A stretch of 64,000 nucleotides of DNA from Pseudopithomyces maydicus (taxonomy: Eukaryota > Ascomycota > Dothideomycetes > Pleosporales > Didymosphaeriaceae), in NCBI GenBank assembly GCA_026873275.1, contig JANTUC010000001.1:1488001-1552000 (forward strand). Direction: 5' to 3'. Below are positions 1 through 13,300 of the stretch, piece by piece (position 1 is the stretch's first letter; each line of letters begins with the position of its first letter). The notes beneath the pieces were generated by a model. It was not told the origin of the DNA, did not search any database, and was given only the letters and a program-made list of their open reading frames with translations. The position numbers and the translations under genes were made by a program.

Positions 1-1
1 C

Positions 2-1307
2 GATCGACTCAGCTCGAAGCTGGATGCTGTCATTACTAGTATTGATGAAGGTATGTTCAGCGGGAAAGAGCAGGATCTCATGGTCGAGGATGACGAGACG
101 CCTTATGCATCGACCTCCACCCTGCAACCCAGCATCGCACTTGGCCGATCGGCAGCTGCGGCCGCGGTGTATCCCAGTCAGAAGAGTAAGAAGAGCTCGA
201 ACATGTTCTCGAAGGTGTGGCTGTATTCGAATTCACGGTTGCCGCCGCATCTACCACCTTTCAAGGTCTACATGCCGACGTATCCACTTTTGTGTCTAGC
301 TGCAGCGTACTCTGAACGTGTGTATACCCCAGCTGCACTGCCGACATCCGAGTCAGAGACACACGTCCCAGCAGACTGGCGCTCAGGGACGAAAGCCATG
401 ATCCTGAAATCCCTCCCCCGCGACGACATGAACACCGTAGTCTTCGCAATCCGCGGCTCCCAAACCTTCATGGACTGGGCCGTGAACTACAAATCCGCGC
501 CTTCTAGCCCTCAAGGCTTCCTGGACGACCCGGGCAACCTCTGCCACGCAGGATTCCTCTACGTAGCCCGCAAAATGGTCGCCCCCGTCGCCGAGCGCCT
601 CCGCATCCTCCTGCAGGAAAACCCCGCCCGCTCAAATTGCAGCTTGCTTATCACGGGACACTCCGCAGGCGGTGCCGTAGCCGCCCTCCTCTACGCGCAC
701 ATGATGAGTACAGAAGTCCAGTCCGAACTCAGCTACCTCACCGGCTTCTTCAAGCGCGTCCACTGCATCACCTTCGGGGCGCCCCCCATCACGCTCCTCC
801 CCTAAAACCCAGCGAGGATAAACGCCATCGCAAAAGCCTCTTCTACAGCTTCATCAACGAGGGCGACCCCGTGCCCAGAGCCGACAAATCCGTCGTAAAG
901 AGCCTCATCAAACTCTGGTCCAGCCCCCGCCTGCTTCCTCCTACACCTCCAGCCTGGCTTCCATGTCAAAGCTCAACATCGCATCGAGCAACCTCGCCAA
1001 ACCGGACCGCTCCCGCAAATTCGTTAAACCCTCCAAGGCTTCGCTGCCCGCTACCTCGCTGAGTCTGACGACCGTCACGACGCCGCCCTGGCCCGTGGTG
1101 CCGTGCACGCTGAGCAATGCGGGGCGCTTGATAGTGCTGAGGGAGAAGACGAGAGGCGCGCAGGGGCAGGAGGAGATCGAGGCCGTGACGGTGGATGATG
1201 AGATGTTGAGGAGGGTAGTATATGGGGACCCGGTGAAGCATCAGATGAGTATGTATAAGAGGAGGGTGGAGGCGATTGCGACGAGGGCGGTGACGGCGAG
1301 TGAGTAG
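2..1307 (+). CDS. Class-3 lipase family protein, 5' end outside window, two apparent one-base deletions
   Basis: The frame is open from base 2, so the N-terminus lies upstream of the window. The product resembles fungal class-3 (Rogersen/DAGL-like) lipases. Visible catalytic elements are the nucleophile elbow GHSAGG (about 645-675), the Asp in NEGDPVPR (about 860-885) and the His in DPVKHQMSMY (about 1230-1260), so a full Ser-Asp-His triad is present in order. The frame changes twice: after C4 at 799-802, where a TAA follows at 803, and after C5 at 924-928. Each is repaired by one extra C, and conserved residues continue directly across each break. I read both as homopolymer under-calls, since the same error occurs in essential MDN1 nearby; a genuine pseudogene is the alternative. 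Stop at 1305-1307. No signal peptide can be judged because the start is missing. The natural substrate (acylglycerol) is inferred from the family. Confidence 0.8.
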
Positions 1308-1702
1308 GAGGTGGGATGGGGAACTTAAATATATATATACCCTATATCTAAACAAGCTGTTTTCTTTCTTTACGCGTAATTGTGCATCGGGACGGTCATG
1401 GTAGGGGCGTGGGGGTGGGGTGATGGGAGCTTGAGACACTTTGTGCGCGGTGGTGAGTTGTGTACAGGTCATGAATCTGGTATTGGTGATTCCAAACTTA
1501 TGTAGGGTATTAAGTCAAGTTAGGTCCTATCTTACAAAGAAAGACCTAGATATCTCCAATCCATCTGTGAACTCCGCGCTCTCATAAATTGCATTCACCC
1601 TCCCATGTTTGAACTGTTATTTGGTGCTCCTTGTTGATGAATCCATTGCGTCTGGTTTGCCTTTTAGATAGTAGATAGGGAGAGTGAGAATATCGTTACT
1701 CA

Positions 1703-1733
<31 letters not shown>

Positions 1734-2149
1734 AATTTGGCTTTTTGGCTGGAGTCGGCATGACCTGTGTAGGTCCTTATGACAATAATCGAATGGCTGT
1801 CCATCTGTGGGGCTCTTATTACTCAAACCTTTCTCTCCAACGACTCGGTTCATAGACCTTGGGGCCTGAAGGACTGCTGTGACTTGATTACTCTTTGATT
1901 TTGGCGGAGAGTCATGTTATTTCTTGAAAGAGGGAGCAGGAGGAGGAGGAGGAGGAGGAGGAGGAGGGGGAGGAGGAAGACAAACACGCAGGAGCTCAGG
2001 ATATCTTACGCTTATCAAGCGAACATTTTCGATCAGCACTTCAACTTACCAGAGTTGATATGTATACTCATTTATCACAATAGGCAATTTTTACTTCATC
2101 CCTTCAAACCTCATCAGAATACTCCAAATCCGCACTGGGACCTCACCGC
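1308..2149. other. Intergenic, 3' flanks of lipase and MFS genes
   Basis: This stretch lies between the lipase stop and the MFS transporter stop (convergent genes). It holds an AT stretch around 1328-1350 and a GGA microsatellite at about 1931-1975. A 78-codon minus-strand frame at 1617-1853 and a plus-strand frame reading through the microsatellite show no recognisable domain, so I do not call them genes. Confidence 0.5.
1931..1976 (+). repeat. (AGG)n trinucleotide microsatellite
   Basis: An almost perfect run of about 14 AGG/GGA units with one or two G insertions. It lies in non-coding DNA between convergent genes. It makes a spurious poly-Arg reading frame on the plus strand. Confidence 0.85.
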
Positions 2150-3912
2150 CTACCCGGCATGGCTCTTTGACCACCTCTCCCGAACCCTCTTAACAACACT
2201 GGGTCCGGCACCACCGACACTGACCAGACAAGCAACCACTCCACAGCTCACCCCAATCAGGTGACTTACCCGGCAACCGTATAGATAGCTGCCCAATACC
2301 GCGTCCAATTCTGCACCGCCGAATAGTGTCCTTATTTGCGTCACCCCTGCATCTACTACGGCGTGGGAGTCCAAGCTCGGCAGATTCTCCTTCAAATGGC
2401 GCACCAGGCCCTGCTGGAACGATGCTTCAGCGCTGGCAACGAACAACGTAGACCCTAGATTTTCGGTGAAAAGGGACAATGAAGTGACGGAGGGGATGTC
2501 GTCCCGCTGTACGAGCGCTTGATTGTAAATCATGGGAATTTGCAACGAAAGACCCACGCCCATGCCTGTCAGCAGCTCGAATCCGATCCAGGTGCGCGTG
2601 GAGGCCGGTGAATCCACTGAGTAGATGCTGGCTGTGCCGGCAGTGGCTAGGAAGGCGCCGACCAGCAAAAACGGCTTGTAGTGGTGCCACCATGTCAGCG
2701 CACCGTTTGAGATGGCTGTGAAGACTGACACGCCCAAGATCAGAGGGATGAGACGGACACCGCTTTGGGATGCAGATGTTGCGTCTACCGACTGAAATTG
2801 AATGGGTAATGTGTACTGCAGAGGGAAGAACAGCCCTGCGAGGAAAAAGCTGTATATGAGATTGAGGAGGATATCCGGCTTGCGAATGAGGTGAGCATGC
2901 ACCATAGCTTTGTCGCGCATAAGATACTGATCGTATACAAATGCAGCAAATGACAGAGCGGAGCCAACCAAGCTGCAAATCACCGCCGGCGAACTCCACG
3001 GCTTGGTACCAGAGTAGTGCATAGCCATTACGAAGCAGGTGAGGAACGAAGTGACGAAAAGGCCGCCCCCGAGATCCAGCCCCATGATGCGGTCGCGTAA
3101 TTTCACGTCCCGAGGGATAATCGGCGAGCGAAATGTTAAGGACATGATCGCCGCTGCGAGACCACCAATCGGAAGACTTATCCTGCGGACGTTCAGAAGC
3201 TACTCACTGTGACACCCACTCCAAACACAATCATAAAAGTTTCGGAGCTGAAAACCGATACGAGAGGGAATCAGACTTACCAGAAACACCACCTCCATCC
3301 CAGACTATCCGTCAGACCCCCTCCCAAAAGCGGCCCCGCCACGCTGCTGATCCCAAACGTCGCACTCACGACGCCCATGTACGCAGCGCGATACCGATCT
3401 TCCACGCTCACAGCGATGATAATAAACGCCCCCGTCATGACGCCCCCGCCTCCCAACCCACTGACCACTCTTCCTAGAATCAAAATCTCGCTGCTCTTTG
3501 CCGCTCCGCAGATCACATTGCCGACTTCGAAGATCACGACCGTGAGTAAGAAAACGGGCTTCAGCGGGAAATACTGATATGCTTTCCCCCACACGAGCTT
3601 GAAGGATGAGTTCGTGACAGAGTACGCAGAGCCGTACCACGCGATGTTTGCGATGGAGCCGAATTCGGTGGTGATGGCTGGGATGGCGGTTGCGATGATG
3701 GAGAAGTCGAGGGCGGCGAGGAGGATGCTGAGCATGAGACCCAAGGTCAGAATTACGAGTCTTAGGCCCTTGGGATGCTGGTATTGTGACGTGTTTGCGA
3801 CTATGGTCGCTATGGAAGAGGTTTCTTCTGTTTCATTTTTCTTGGCCTGGGTGACGGCTGGTGTGAGGGTTATGCTGTTGCGTGTTTCTAGCTCGATGGC
3901 GTCGGAGGCCAT
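2150..3912 (-). CDS. MFS drug:H+ antiporter (DHA2, 14-TM type)
   Basis: Two exons: 3912..3281 and 3182..2150, intron 3280..3183 (98 nt, donor GTAAGT, acceptor GCAG), giving 554 aa. The start ATG at 3912 has a good AAAATGG context. Family features: LDFSIIATAIPAI in TM1, GRVVSGLGGGGVMTG (motif C-like, TM5), RYRAAYMGVV, and RWCFWISLPIGG across the splice junction, a hallmark of fungal DHA2 toxin-efflux pumps. About 14 hydrophobic segments are visible, with an acidic/polar N-terminal tail of about 50 residues. It is expected in the plasma membrane exporting small toxic compounds; substrate unknown. No biosynthetic genes adjoin it (lipase upstream on the other strand, MDN1 next), so a cluster role is not supported. 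A GTAAGT near the 3' end (2269) looks like a donor, but using it destroys the last TM helix, so I leave that region exonic. Confidence 0.88.
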
Positions 3913-4359
3913 TTTCAGAAGGAAAAAGAAAAGAAAAGATGTGAGACACGAAGAGAAGCCGCAAGTTGAGCTTTGATGCCAATTATATGTGTAAGCGTAG
4001 GGCGCGTTGTGCCAAGAAGTCTCCAGAAAGGGAAGGTTGTCAATTTATTTGGGTTTAGCCCATGTAAGAGCTAGAGCGCATCAACAGCCTCCAACACGTC
4101 CACCAAGACTACGGGTAAAGAGCGGTGTCTACGTTGGTTAATTCATGTTGCAAACTTTACAATTCTTTCGTTGATCAGATGGAACTTTCAAGAAAAGCAA
4201 CGATACTGTATGAATTACTTGGATTTTTGCCTGCCTGCTAAACACCCTAGATGCCCGTAAACCTAAAAAAACGCCTGAAATGCTATGCAAGCCAAACACC
4301 TAGCACCGAGTACCACACTGAAACATCGCTCCCCGCCATTCAATAGAATGCTAGATTCT
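3913..4359. other. Intergenic: MFS promoter and MDN1 3' flank
   Basis: The region contains the upstream region of the MFS gene (minus strand) and the 3' flank of MDN1. A pyrimidine-rich stretch (on the minus strand) immediately precedes the MFS ATG. I see no further gene or repeat. Confidence 0.4.
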
Positions 4360-7300
4360 TCACACGCTTCCCACGACCTCACCAAACCACTGCCTCAAAG
4401 CTCCCGACAACACACCCGGCAACTCTCGCACATCCCTGACGACCAGGAAGTACCGGAACGGAAACCTCTCCATGTACTTCCACCTCACCACCTTGCCTTC
4501 GGAAGAAATCTCCACAGACTGGAGATCCATAATGCCCTTCTTCTCTTCTGCCTTCTCACCCGTGACGCCAGCTTCGTCTTGCTTCGCCGCGGGAGCCGCC
4601 GCTGCCGAGTCGATAATGACGAATACAATCATCACGCGCTCCTCTTGCGCACGTCGGATAAGACGCTGTATCTCTGCGTGACTGTCGCAGATACCGTCGC
4701 TAACAATGAGCATGAGTTGCCAGAGATCTTCCCCGGCAGAAGATGACCCCTTGCGACGTGCTTCGGAGAACAGATCGAGCGACTTGTGAACCAATCCCCG
4801 AACATCAGTCTTCTGTTGACCGAATCCGAATTGCTCGAACACACGTACTCCTGCCTCGCTTGTGAAAGGTTTGTCAAAGTCGTGCGCGACATTGATCCTA
4901 TCTCCGAAACCTGTGACGGCGACTTCGCCAACCTCAAGCATTGCCATGCTGCGTGCTACTAGCGTCAGTGTTTTGAGCGCTAGATTGCTTGCTCCTGACT
5001 CTGCCATGGACTTGGAATCGTCCAGGGCGATCATAACTTGATAGCTGCGCTTGCTTGGCAGACTTCTGCGCAGCCAGATCTTATCGCGCTTGTAGCTCGA
5101 CGCGATGTATGGAATGATGCGCTTGAGATTGAGACGTTTACCGGTGCGGAAATCGCCACGAAGTTTTGTAGCCAGGGTTGGGGCGAGGATGAGGCGAAGG
5201 GACTCGGTGAGTTGTTGAGAGAGGGAGTGGGTGGAGGATTCGTGAGAGAGCCAAAGGGCCCTTGCGGACTCTGGTGTCAGGCCTGAATTGTCTTCGAGAT
5301 GGACGAGATCAAGTTTCGTTTCGACTTCGTCAACTGAAGAGGTATCCGAGACATCATCTTCAAGAGGAAGAGCATCGTCCATAGCCGCATCTTCATCATC
5401 GGCAAATGGCTTCTGTTCGCCTACGAAGGCTTGAGGCCGGCCATCCGGAGCGGACTGCTGCTGCGGTTCTTGTTCCTCTTGTTTCGGTGGTTCTGAGTCC
5501 TGCATGTCCACGTCTTGATTTGTGTCTGGCAGTTCTTCGTTATCCTCTGGACGAGCGGCGGTCTTGTCTTCCTCGTCCACTGCCATAGCCATGTCGTGAT
5601 CCAATGCTTTAGCTTGCTCCTCCGTTGCCGTACCCAGGGCCTGCGTATCAGCTTGCTCTTCCTCATCTTGCAGATGCTCAAAGTCAGCATTGGCCATGTC
5701 GATCTCCTTATCAATCTGCTGGACTTGAGTTTCATCCTTCTCCTGACGGGCTTCTGAGATCTGCTTTTGCTGGTTGTACCACCGCTCTAGCACATCGCCC
5801 AGCTTCTTGAAGGATTGCGTTTCAGGGGACTCTTGTGGCTGCTCACCACGTCCACCAGCGTCGGGCTGAGCTGTTTGACCAAGGGTGCCGTCTTCGGCGG
5901 TGGTCTCTTGCTGCTGTTCTGCCGACTCGCCCTCGGCACCCTCGTCGCGATTGGCGGCACTGGCGGATGTTTGTTCTTGCTGATTCTTGTGCGCTTCTTC
6001 GTTAGCATCCGCGCCTGCCCCAGCTTCAGCATTTGGATCGGCCTGCATATCGTCTTTCGTATCACGCGACTCTTCTTCTGGCATGTTCTGATCTGGCAAA
6101 GGAACAGAGTCATCGTCCATAGGCTCTTCACCCTCTTGCTCTTGGTCTTCGTCTTCCTTCATCTCTTCATCCTCGACATGTCCAGTAGTGTCCTTCTCTT
6201 CCTCGCCTTCTTGTTCGGGCCCGACCTCTTCATCAACCATATCAGGCTGAGGAGCAGTATCTGCATCTGCTTCCTCCTCCGGCAAATCGTCGTCCATATC
6301 CATGTCATCTTGGCCCTCATCGCCCTTGTCGTCATCTTCGTTACCATCGATGTTGAGCTCGTCAGGAAGATCCAGTGTCTCCTCTTCTTTAGCATGCGGA
6401 TCCATCTGTTCTGTTTCTCCCATCCCTACATTTTCCTCTTGGTCTTCTCCCTCCATTTCCATCTCTTCATCTTCTTCCCCGCCTTCCTTCTCCTCCTTCT
6501 CGTTTTTCTTTTCGTCTTCAGGTTTTTCTTTTTGCTCGGATGCAACTTGCTCATCCTGATTCTCAGTTCCAACATCCTCCTTGGTGTCTCTGTCCTTCAG
6601 ATCATCCTCCTTGCCCCCTTCGTCCCACATCTTCTCATCGACTGCGCTTGGACCCAGATCATCGACGCTACCCACCTCACTCTGAACGTCGTCGTCTCCT
6701 TCTTCGCCATCTTCGTCACCCTTGTCTTCTTTCTCGGCAGTCTCCCCAGTCTCGCCTTCCATATCTTGCTCGCCCATATCGACAGCATCCTCTTCTTCTT
6801 CGATACTTCCTTCCCGCTCGCCCTTCTCTTGCGCAAGGTCCTCAAGATCTTCGTCGTCTTCAATATCTTTGGAGATATCTTCAGCACCTTCCCCTGCGCC
6901 GAGACCAGTGCCCTCTTCGAGCTTCTCGTCCTTGGTCTTTTCGTCCTGGTCGGAGGACTTTTCGGCAGGTTGGCAGAAGCCTTGAGTGCCAACTTGGATA
7001 AATGATTTGCAGAGACGATGGAGTAATTTAGCCGTGGAAGTGTGTAAGGCAGCAAAACGGGCAACAAGTGATTCCTGGGAGGCGAGATATTGGTCGAGGA
7101 CAGGTTGAACAGTAGCAAAGAGAGCTGTCACAGCTTGCATCTTGGTATCTTCTGCGAAGATACCGAAGTTGTCGAGAAGTTTGTCGATTGCTTCGCCAAT
7201 TTGTGATGCATGAATTGCCTTGATAGCATCGGACAAAGCCTCTTCTTCTTTGATAAGCCACGTAGCATCGTCAGTCGAGGTAGGCAAAGTTTTCAGAGCA

Positions 7301-10300
7301 GTTTCGACATCTTGCATTGATCCAAGAACGAGGTCTAGGGTGGCGAGGATTTCTTTAGAGTGAGCTTCAATCGTGATGCACTGCTCCCCTGACGTGACTT
7401 GAGGGATGAAGTCAGGATACTGGAAGAAAAATGACTGCAGATGCTGAAGTACTGTTCGAGAGATCGGGAATCGTTCTACCCAAGTATTGAAAGTAGCCCG
7501 AACATCGTCCAACTGTGTCCTGATAGACTGATCGAGTTCTGTATGCGCCTCAGTCCATACATTGGGGGATATGACCGGCAACGCATCGAACGCATCCACC
7601 GATGAACGAAGCTTTACACTCCAGTCCTTCATTTCTTGTCTCAGATCACTTATTTCGTTCGTCTTTCCGAGCTTGCTCTGAGCGGCAACGACTTCTGCGC
7701 CAGCATCCAACATGGTGGAAAGCCAGGAAGCCTGGGGTTTAACCATTTCCATAGTTGTGCACTGTTGTTCCGGAACACGACTTACGGTCTGGTCATGAAG
7801 GTCTGAAAGCTGCTTCACCCTCTTTAATGGGCTTTGGAACTGCAGGAGAGTCTTTGATGCCTTGCTCAATAATGCTCGTTGTCGTGTAGAAGCATGGAGC
7901 AAGCCTTCGAGATATCCAATGCTTCTCATCACATCATTGCTCGTCAAATCGCCGTGATGCTCTCTCGCCACATCTCTGACTTGGTCCATGATACTCAGTG
8001 CCTTGTATAGGAAAAGCTCAGAGCTGCTCCCGTGTTTGGCCTCAATGGCGGGAAGGGAAGTAAGGACTGTTGAAAGCTCGTCTTGTTTGGCCAACAGATC
8101 CGTACTCAAGTTAGCCTTTACACCCATCTGTCTCAACTCTTTCATGGTATCAGCATAGAGTTTGCGTTTCCTTGTCTTCAAATGCTGAACAGTCATCTTG
8201 TTCTCTTCAGTAAGGGTACTGGGCGTGGCTTTCTGTAGCTCTACAGCTTGAGATTCCAAGTCAACGATGAAACTCTCGATATAAGTAGCGGCATCGAGTA
8301 CATCAGCGCCTGGAATCGTCATCTTTGACATGAGCGGTACGGTAACGGCGAGATTCTTGAATCGTGTAGGGCGATCTTCCCATGCTGGAATAGTACTGTT
8401 GGAGAGCTCAAGCGCGGTAGGTGGTACAACTGTAATGACTTTCTCCATATCGACCGAGGCGATAGAGGCACTCTCTTCGGGGAAGCCGGCTTTCACAATT
8501 CCTGAAACCGGTTGGTTGAGCAAAGCTCTAAATTTACGCACTAGTTTTGAAAGCTTGCGGTGGCTGGTCTTCGCACTCTGCTTCAGGGCTTCAATGTTTG
8601 TGTCTTTCCAACTAGCCAGTTTGATCACATTGTTGACCTCCTTTTCGAGAGTCTGGCGCCCTTTAGTGAATGACTCGCGAACGGGTTTTTGCAGGCGCGA
8701 GAAGTATGCAATAAAATTCTCGAGTGCTGTAGCTAGTGGTCTGAAGAGGGCAGAATCTGTAGTCCGCATGAGGATATGCGCGTGGAGTTGTCGAAGAAGA
8801 TTGATGCGCTGTTCGTATTGGCCCAGCGTAGTCGCGTAGAAGAAGCCTTCAAGTGTCTTGAGAAGATCTTTTGCGAAAAGCTTCATGTCATTCTCCTGGT
8901 CAATGGAGTCTGCGGCGGCAATGATCGTCTCGTACGCAACAAAGAACCAACTGCTGGCACCGTCATGGCATTTTTCGATTTCCATATCAAATAATCGCGC
9001 CCAGGTTGTGAGTTCAAGTTGTCGCCAGCTCACCAACAAGCTTGTCAAATCATCAAAGAGTGGAGCAGTACTGAACTCCTTGCTAGCAACACGCTGCCAC
9101 TCGTACATGTACCCGTGCAGCTTCTCTAGCTTGGTAATCAATTTGGCAATTGGATCGACGTGTCGGAATTCGAGCGCTTCATCGCAAGTACGTAAGACCT
9201 CCGAGAGCGTGGCGTGTTCAGGCCACACGTTGCGAATTTGTCGGTATCGAAGCTGGATGCGACGGATAAGAGCCATCATACGTTTCGCCTCTGGAAGATT
9301 TGCATCAAAGTAAAAGTTATACGATCTACCTTGCCCTGAGGATGCGAGAGCGTCCACCTTGTTTTCCAAGGCAAAATAGATAGCGGGGAGAGCGAAATCA
9401 TGCTTTGTACCATAGGCTTTGCCCTCGGTAACGCGGCTCATTTCTCCGGCGCACCATTCGAGTAATTTCTTGATACCATCTGTACTGTTACCGGCATCCA
9501 GGAAGAGGAGTGCGTGCATACGTGCAAGCCTGATAGCATGATCGCGACTTGTTGATGATTGATGCGTTTGTGGCGACTCTTCTTCCTCATAATCAGGGAA
9601 CAATGAACGATCTTCCTCATCATTGTCTTCCTCCTCGCCACGATAAGTGTATAGGCTACTGTTCTTTGCTTCCTCTTGTTGATCTTTCAGAAGCTGTGTT
9701 TTCCAATCGCCATAAAAAGATGAGAAGATATCGTGAATCAATCGCCTGGGTGTTTCACCTGCAAGGCAAGGAGGATCCACTGTCTTTATAACGACCAAGG
9801 AATGCAAAGCATGCCATCTCAGATCGACGGCATGGTTGTTCTGTGCCAATTGTTCTTCGCAGTGTTGTATGAAATCTTGCGAATTGATATTGCGAACATG
9901 GTAATCATGGAAGCCGAAGAGTGGAGTGTTCTTGCTTAGATACGCAAGCGATCTGGAGATCTGTCCTTCTTCTTCCTGTTCTTTTGCACCCAAGGATAAA
10001 CCAATGCTAAGGCATACGAGGAAACCCACTGCAGGATCGGTAATATCGTCGTAACTTCGATATCCCTCTGTCAACCGGCGAATGATGTGCGAAATGTTTT
10101 GTTTCAGAGTGCGATCTTGCGCAGCTTCTTTGATGGACATTGTCCCCTTAGAAAGAGGGTGAATCACACTCAGAAGGTTTGAAAACTCTCCTTGAAGAGC
10201 ATCCAATTCTGAAGTAGAGGGTCGTACAATGGCAGGGACCGGAGGCTCTTCGCCCATTTCCCGGATCGTATTCTCGGTCCGGCGTATGCGGAAGCTGGTG

Positions 10301-13300
10301 TCTTGGCCAGTGAAGCTGACTTGAAACTGGCGCAGCGTTTGTAAACTCTGTAGTAGCCCTGATTTCTCATCGTTGTAGAGACTGCGTTCGATCATCGGTC
10401 GTAATGCTGGATCATGCGGATAGTTGGGTACATAAAGTGCCAACCCTGTCAGGGCGAGCAGAACCCACGCATTCGAGTCGATTCCATGGGAACTTGTGTA
10501 GCTGTAGCACTGTTTCAGCGGCTGGAGAGCTTGGCGATAGGTCTCTGATATAGTAGCTGCTGAATGAAATTGAAGCAAGTGCATATCAACTTGGGCAATG
10601 ACATCCGCACGATGCGAAGCAAACAAGCCAGCGAGGGTACTGCGGTAAAGATCATTGAGCGCATCATGCTGATGACTTGTGAAGCGCTCAGAATCGAGTA
10701 CAAGCTCTTGTGCAAGGACCTGGACCTCCGTTTCAAAACGGTGGAGCTGCGCCAATTGTACTTCATCCGCACCATGCAGTTTTGTAAGGACGACAGTGTG
10801 CAACCTTCCTTCGATGGCGACCTGTAGGTCAGACTGCCTGTGGAGCCCAATGTGACGCGCAAGGCGGTTCGCATTACCCCAAGCATCTTCTTGTTCTGAC
10901 GGTTCCTCTGCAAGTCTGACCAATTTGGTGGGCCTTCTTGCAAGCAAAGCAGATTTTGCGCGCACAACCGGTGCAGCTACGGAAGACGCAAAAGATTTTC
11001 GGTTAGCCTTCGGAATACGACTTGAAGCAATGTCTAGGTGCTGGCACAATCCCTCAAATACATCTTCAAAATATGGGGTGCTGGTAGTATCTTCCTCGCC
11101 AATGCTGCTCTCCAGCTCTATCACCGCGTTGTTGAGAGCCTATACTTCGTCAGCACTTCGTGTTCTTACAAATTCTACTATCAAAGCTTCATTACACATG
11201 GGCCATGCATTGCCCGCCCTGATGCGACACAACATGAAGATTTTGATATGCCACCTCAGAGTGTACTTACTTTGATGAGTTCGCCAGCGTCAACATCCTG
11301 AACGCGCACAAGCTCAAGAGAACTTGAGAACCTCTCCCGGATTTGGATCATCTCATCCATGCCCAAACGACTCTTCCACATCACCGCATCAAGCCTATCC
11401 GCCAAACTCTCCAATGCAAGTACTGCATCGAGTTGGCTCTGCTTCTTGGGTGTATTAGGCTTGAAGTACTTCCACACGCGCTCCATTCCAAGGCCACTGC
11501 TAAGTTGAACCTCACTGCCGAACTTGGCTATTTCTTTATTCAACGAGGTGCTGAGCAAGCTATTCAGAGGACCCGGCGTGTTGGCGAGACGTGTGATGAT
11601 ATCCGATAGCATCTTTAGATACGTTTGGAAGGTTGCGCGGTCAAAAGAAGTGGCTGTGATAAGGGAGTGGAAGGACCAAAAGAGCTGGCGGAGAAGCTTA
11701 GGTATTGAGGTTTCAAGCGGAACGAGGTCAGTGTCGGTTGCTTGGCGGAGGCTTTCGATGCATTTTTGTACAGCTTCCGCAAAAGCGTAGAGGAAGGCTG
11801 GAAGTTTCTGTAGCTCTTTTCGGCGCTCGAATTTTGTTGAGGGGAGCAATGCAAGTGCTTTTTGCATGGCGAAAGACTCGAGCGAGATGTCGTACAGCTC
11901 TGCGTACCACACTGATAAGACTTCGGAATGCGTATTGCGGTGGAGGAAGAGCTCGTTGTTGAGTGGGTGGTACGAGCGCAAGGCAACGTCCGTTGAGAAG
12001 CCACCGTCTTTTGTGGTTTGTTCATGTAGAGACCTGACATAAAGGTCGGCAGTAGTACCGAGAAAGCTCAACTGGTCGGCCAAGCCATTGTTGTTTTGTT
12101 TGTCGAGATCACCTGCCAAAAGCCCTTTGCCAATCTGCTCGTTGAAACTGTGGATCATGCCAGTGTCCACATGAGAAAGATTCTCAAGCTTTGGCTGCAT
12201 CTCAGCATTTTCATCCCCGTTGCACAGATCTCGGAAGCGATACATCCTGCTTTCGAGCGGATACTCTACTACAGTCATCTCTGGCTCCAACTCTTTTTCT
12301 TCTCCACCTAATAGGCAGATTTCGACCGCTCGATTTCGCATGGCTCTTGACAGTTCTCCGAACCTTGAATCCATTGTCATAAAGATTCTGAAGTTGGGAT
12401 GCGGCGTCACAAGACGTGCTTCTCCATCGGCTGTCGAGTGTTCATTGATACTCAAGTATCCATTCGGCTCAAGCAGCGAGTTAAGTCGATCCAATACAGC
12501 ACTACTGCAGAGATTCGCGTTATCGAGGACGAGCCATTTGCCTTCCTCGAGAGCCTGAATGAGGATGCCATCTACCCACTGGAAGCGTGCGCCGTCGATT
12601 TGCTGGGGTGTATCAACAAGAGCTTCAAGCTGCTGCACAGCTGATGCAAGATTTGCCTCGTTAGGGTGTGTTTCGGCGAGGATTCGAAGGAGCCTCAGGA
12701 CTTCAGACGTTGCGGAAAGTGAAAAATTGCACAAGCACTCCAGCAGGTTTGTGCTTGCCTGCTCTGAAACATCCGCACTGGTGAGGAACTCCCGGATGAA
12801 TTGCTCTAGCTTATTCATGAAGCGATGCAATTCTCGTGACGGATCCACTTGCTCGTATCCACCAACAAGGTCCATAGCATCGATATCCGCGTTCATCGAA
12901 AATGTGACCATGCTTGCTCCAGCGAATGAGGCTAGTTGATTCAGCATCGACGTTTTTCCGGAACCAGGAGGTCCCACTAAGATAACCGGCCAATTTTGCT
13001 GAACACTGACCACGAGAGCTTCCATAGGAGCGAGCTGTTTAACCTGAAGAATAGATACTGGATCAGGTCTCGTGGTCATCTTGAACCGGGACAGCTGTCC
13101 TAAACCAACAAGCAAGGTTGATGATGAGAGGTTGTGGTGAAACGTGACCCGGGGCTCGTGAGGACCGTAGATGGATTCAAATAACTTCAACAGCTTCGCG
13201 CGATCTGTCTCGGACCGAAATCGTTGCGCAAAGATTGTATCGAGGAAGTCTCTTGCAGTGCCAGAAAATTTTGGAGATGTCAGTAACTGCAGCCAACGGA

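Noticed and set aside
2..1307. Calling the lipase a pseudogene
   Set aside because: Both breaks are in C runs and the whole catalytic triad is conserved; error is likelier than decay.
2220..2269. A 50-nt intron near the 3' end of the MFS gene (GTAAGT...TCAG)
   Set aside because: Splicing gives a Cys-rich stub and removes the last TM helix, while the unspliced frame keeps a normal helix and basic tail.
5815..7005. A 396-codon plus-strand ORF rich in Leu, Phe and Val
   Set aside because: It is the antisense of the acidic D/E-rich segment of MDN1; GAG/GAA runs read in reverse give hydrophobic codons.
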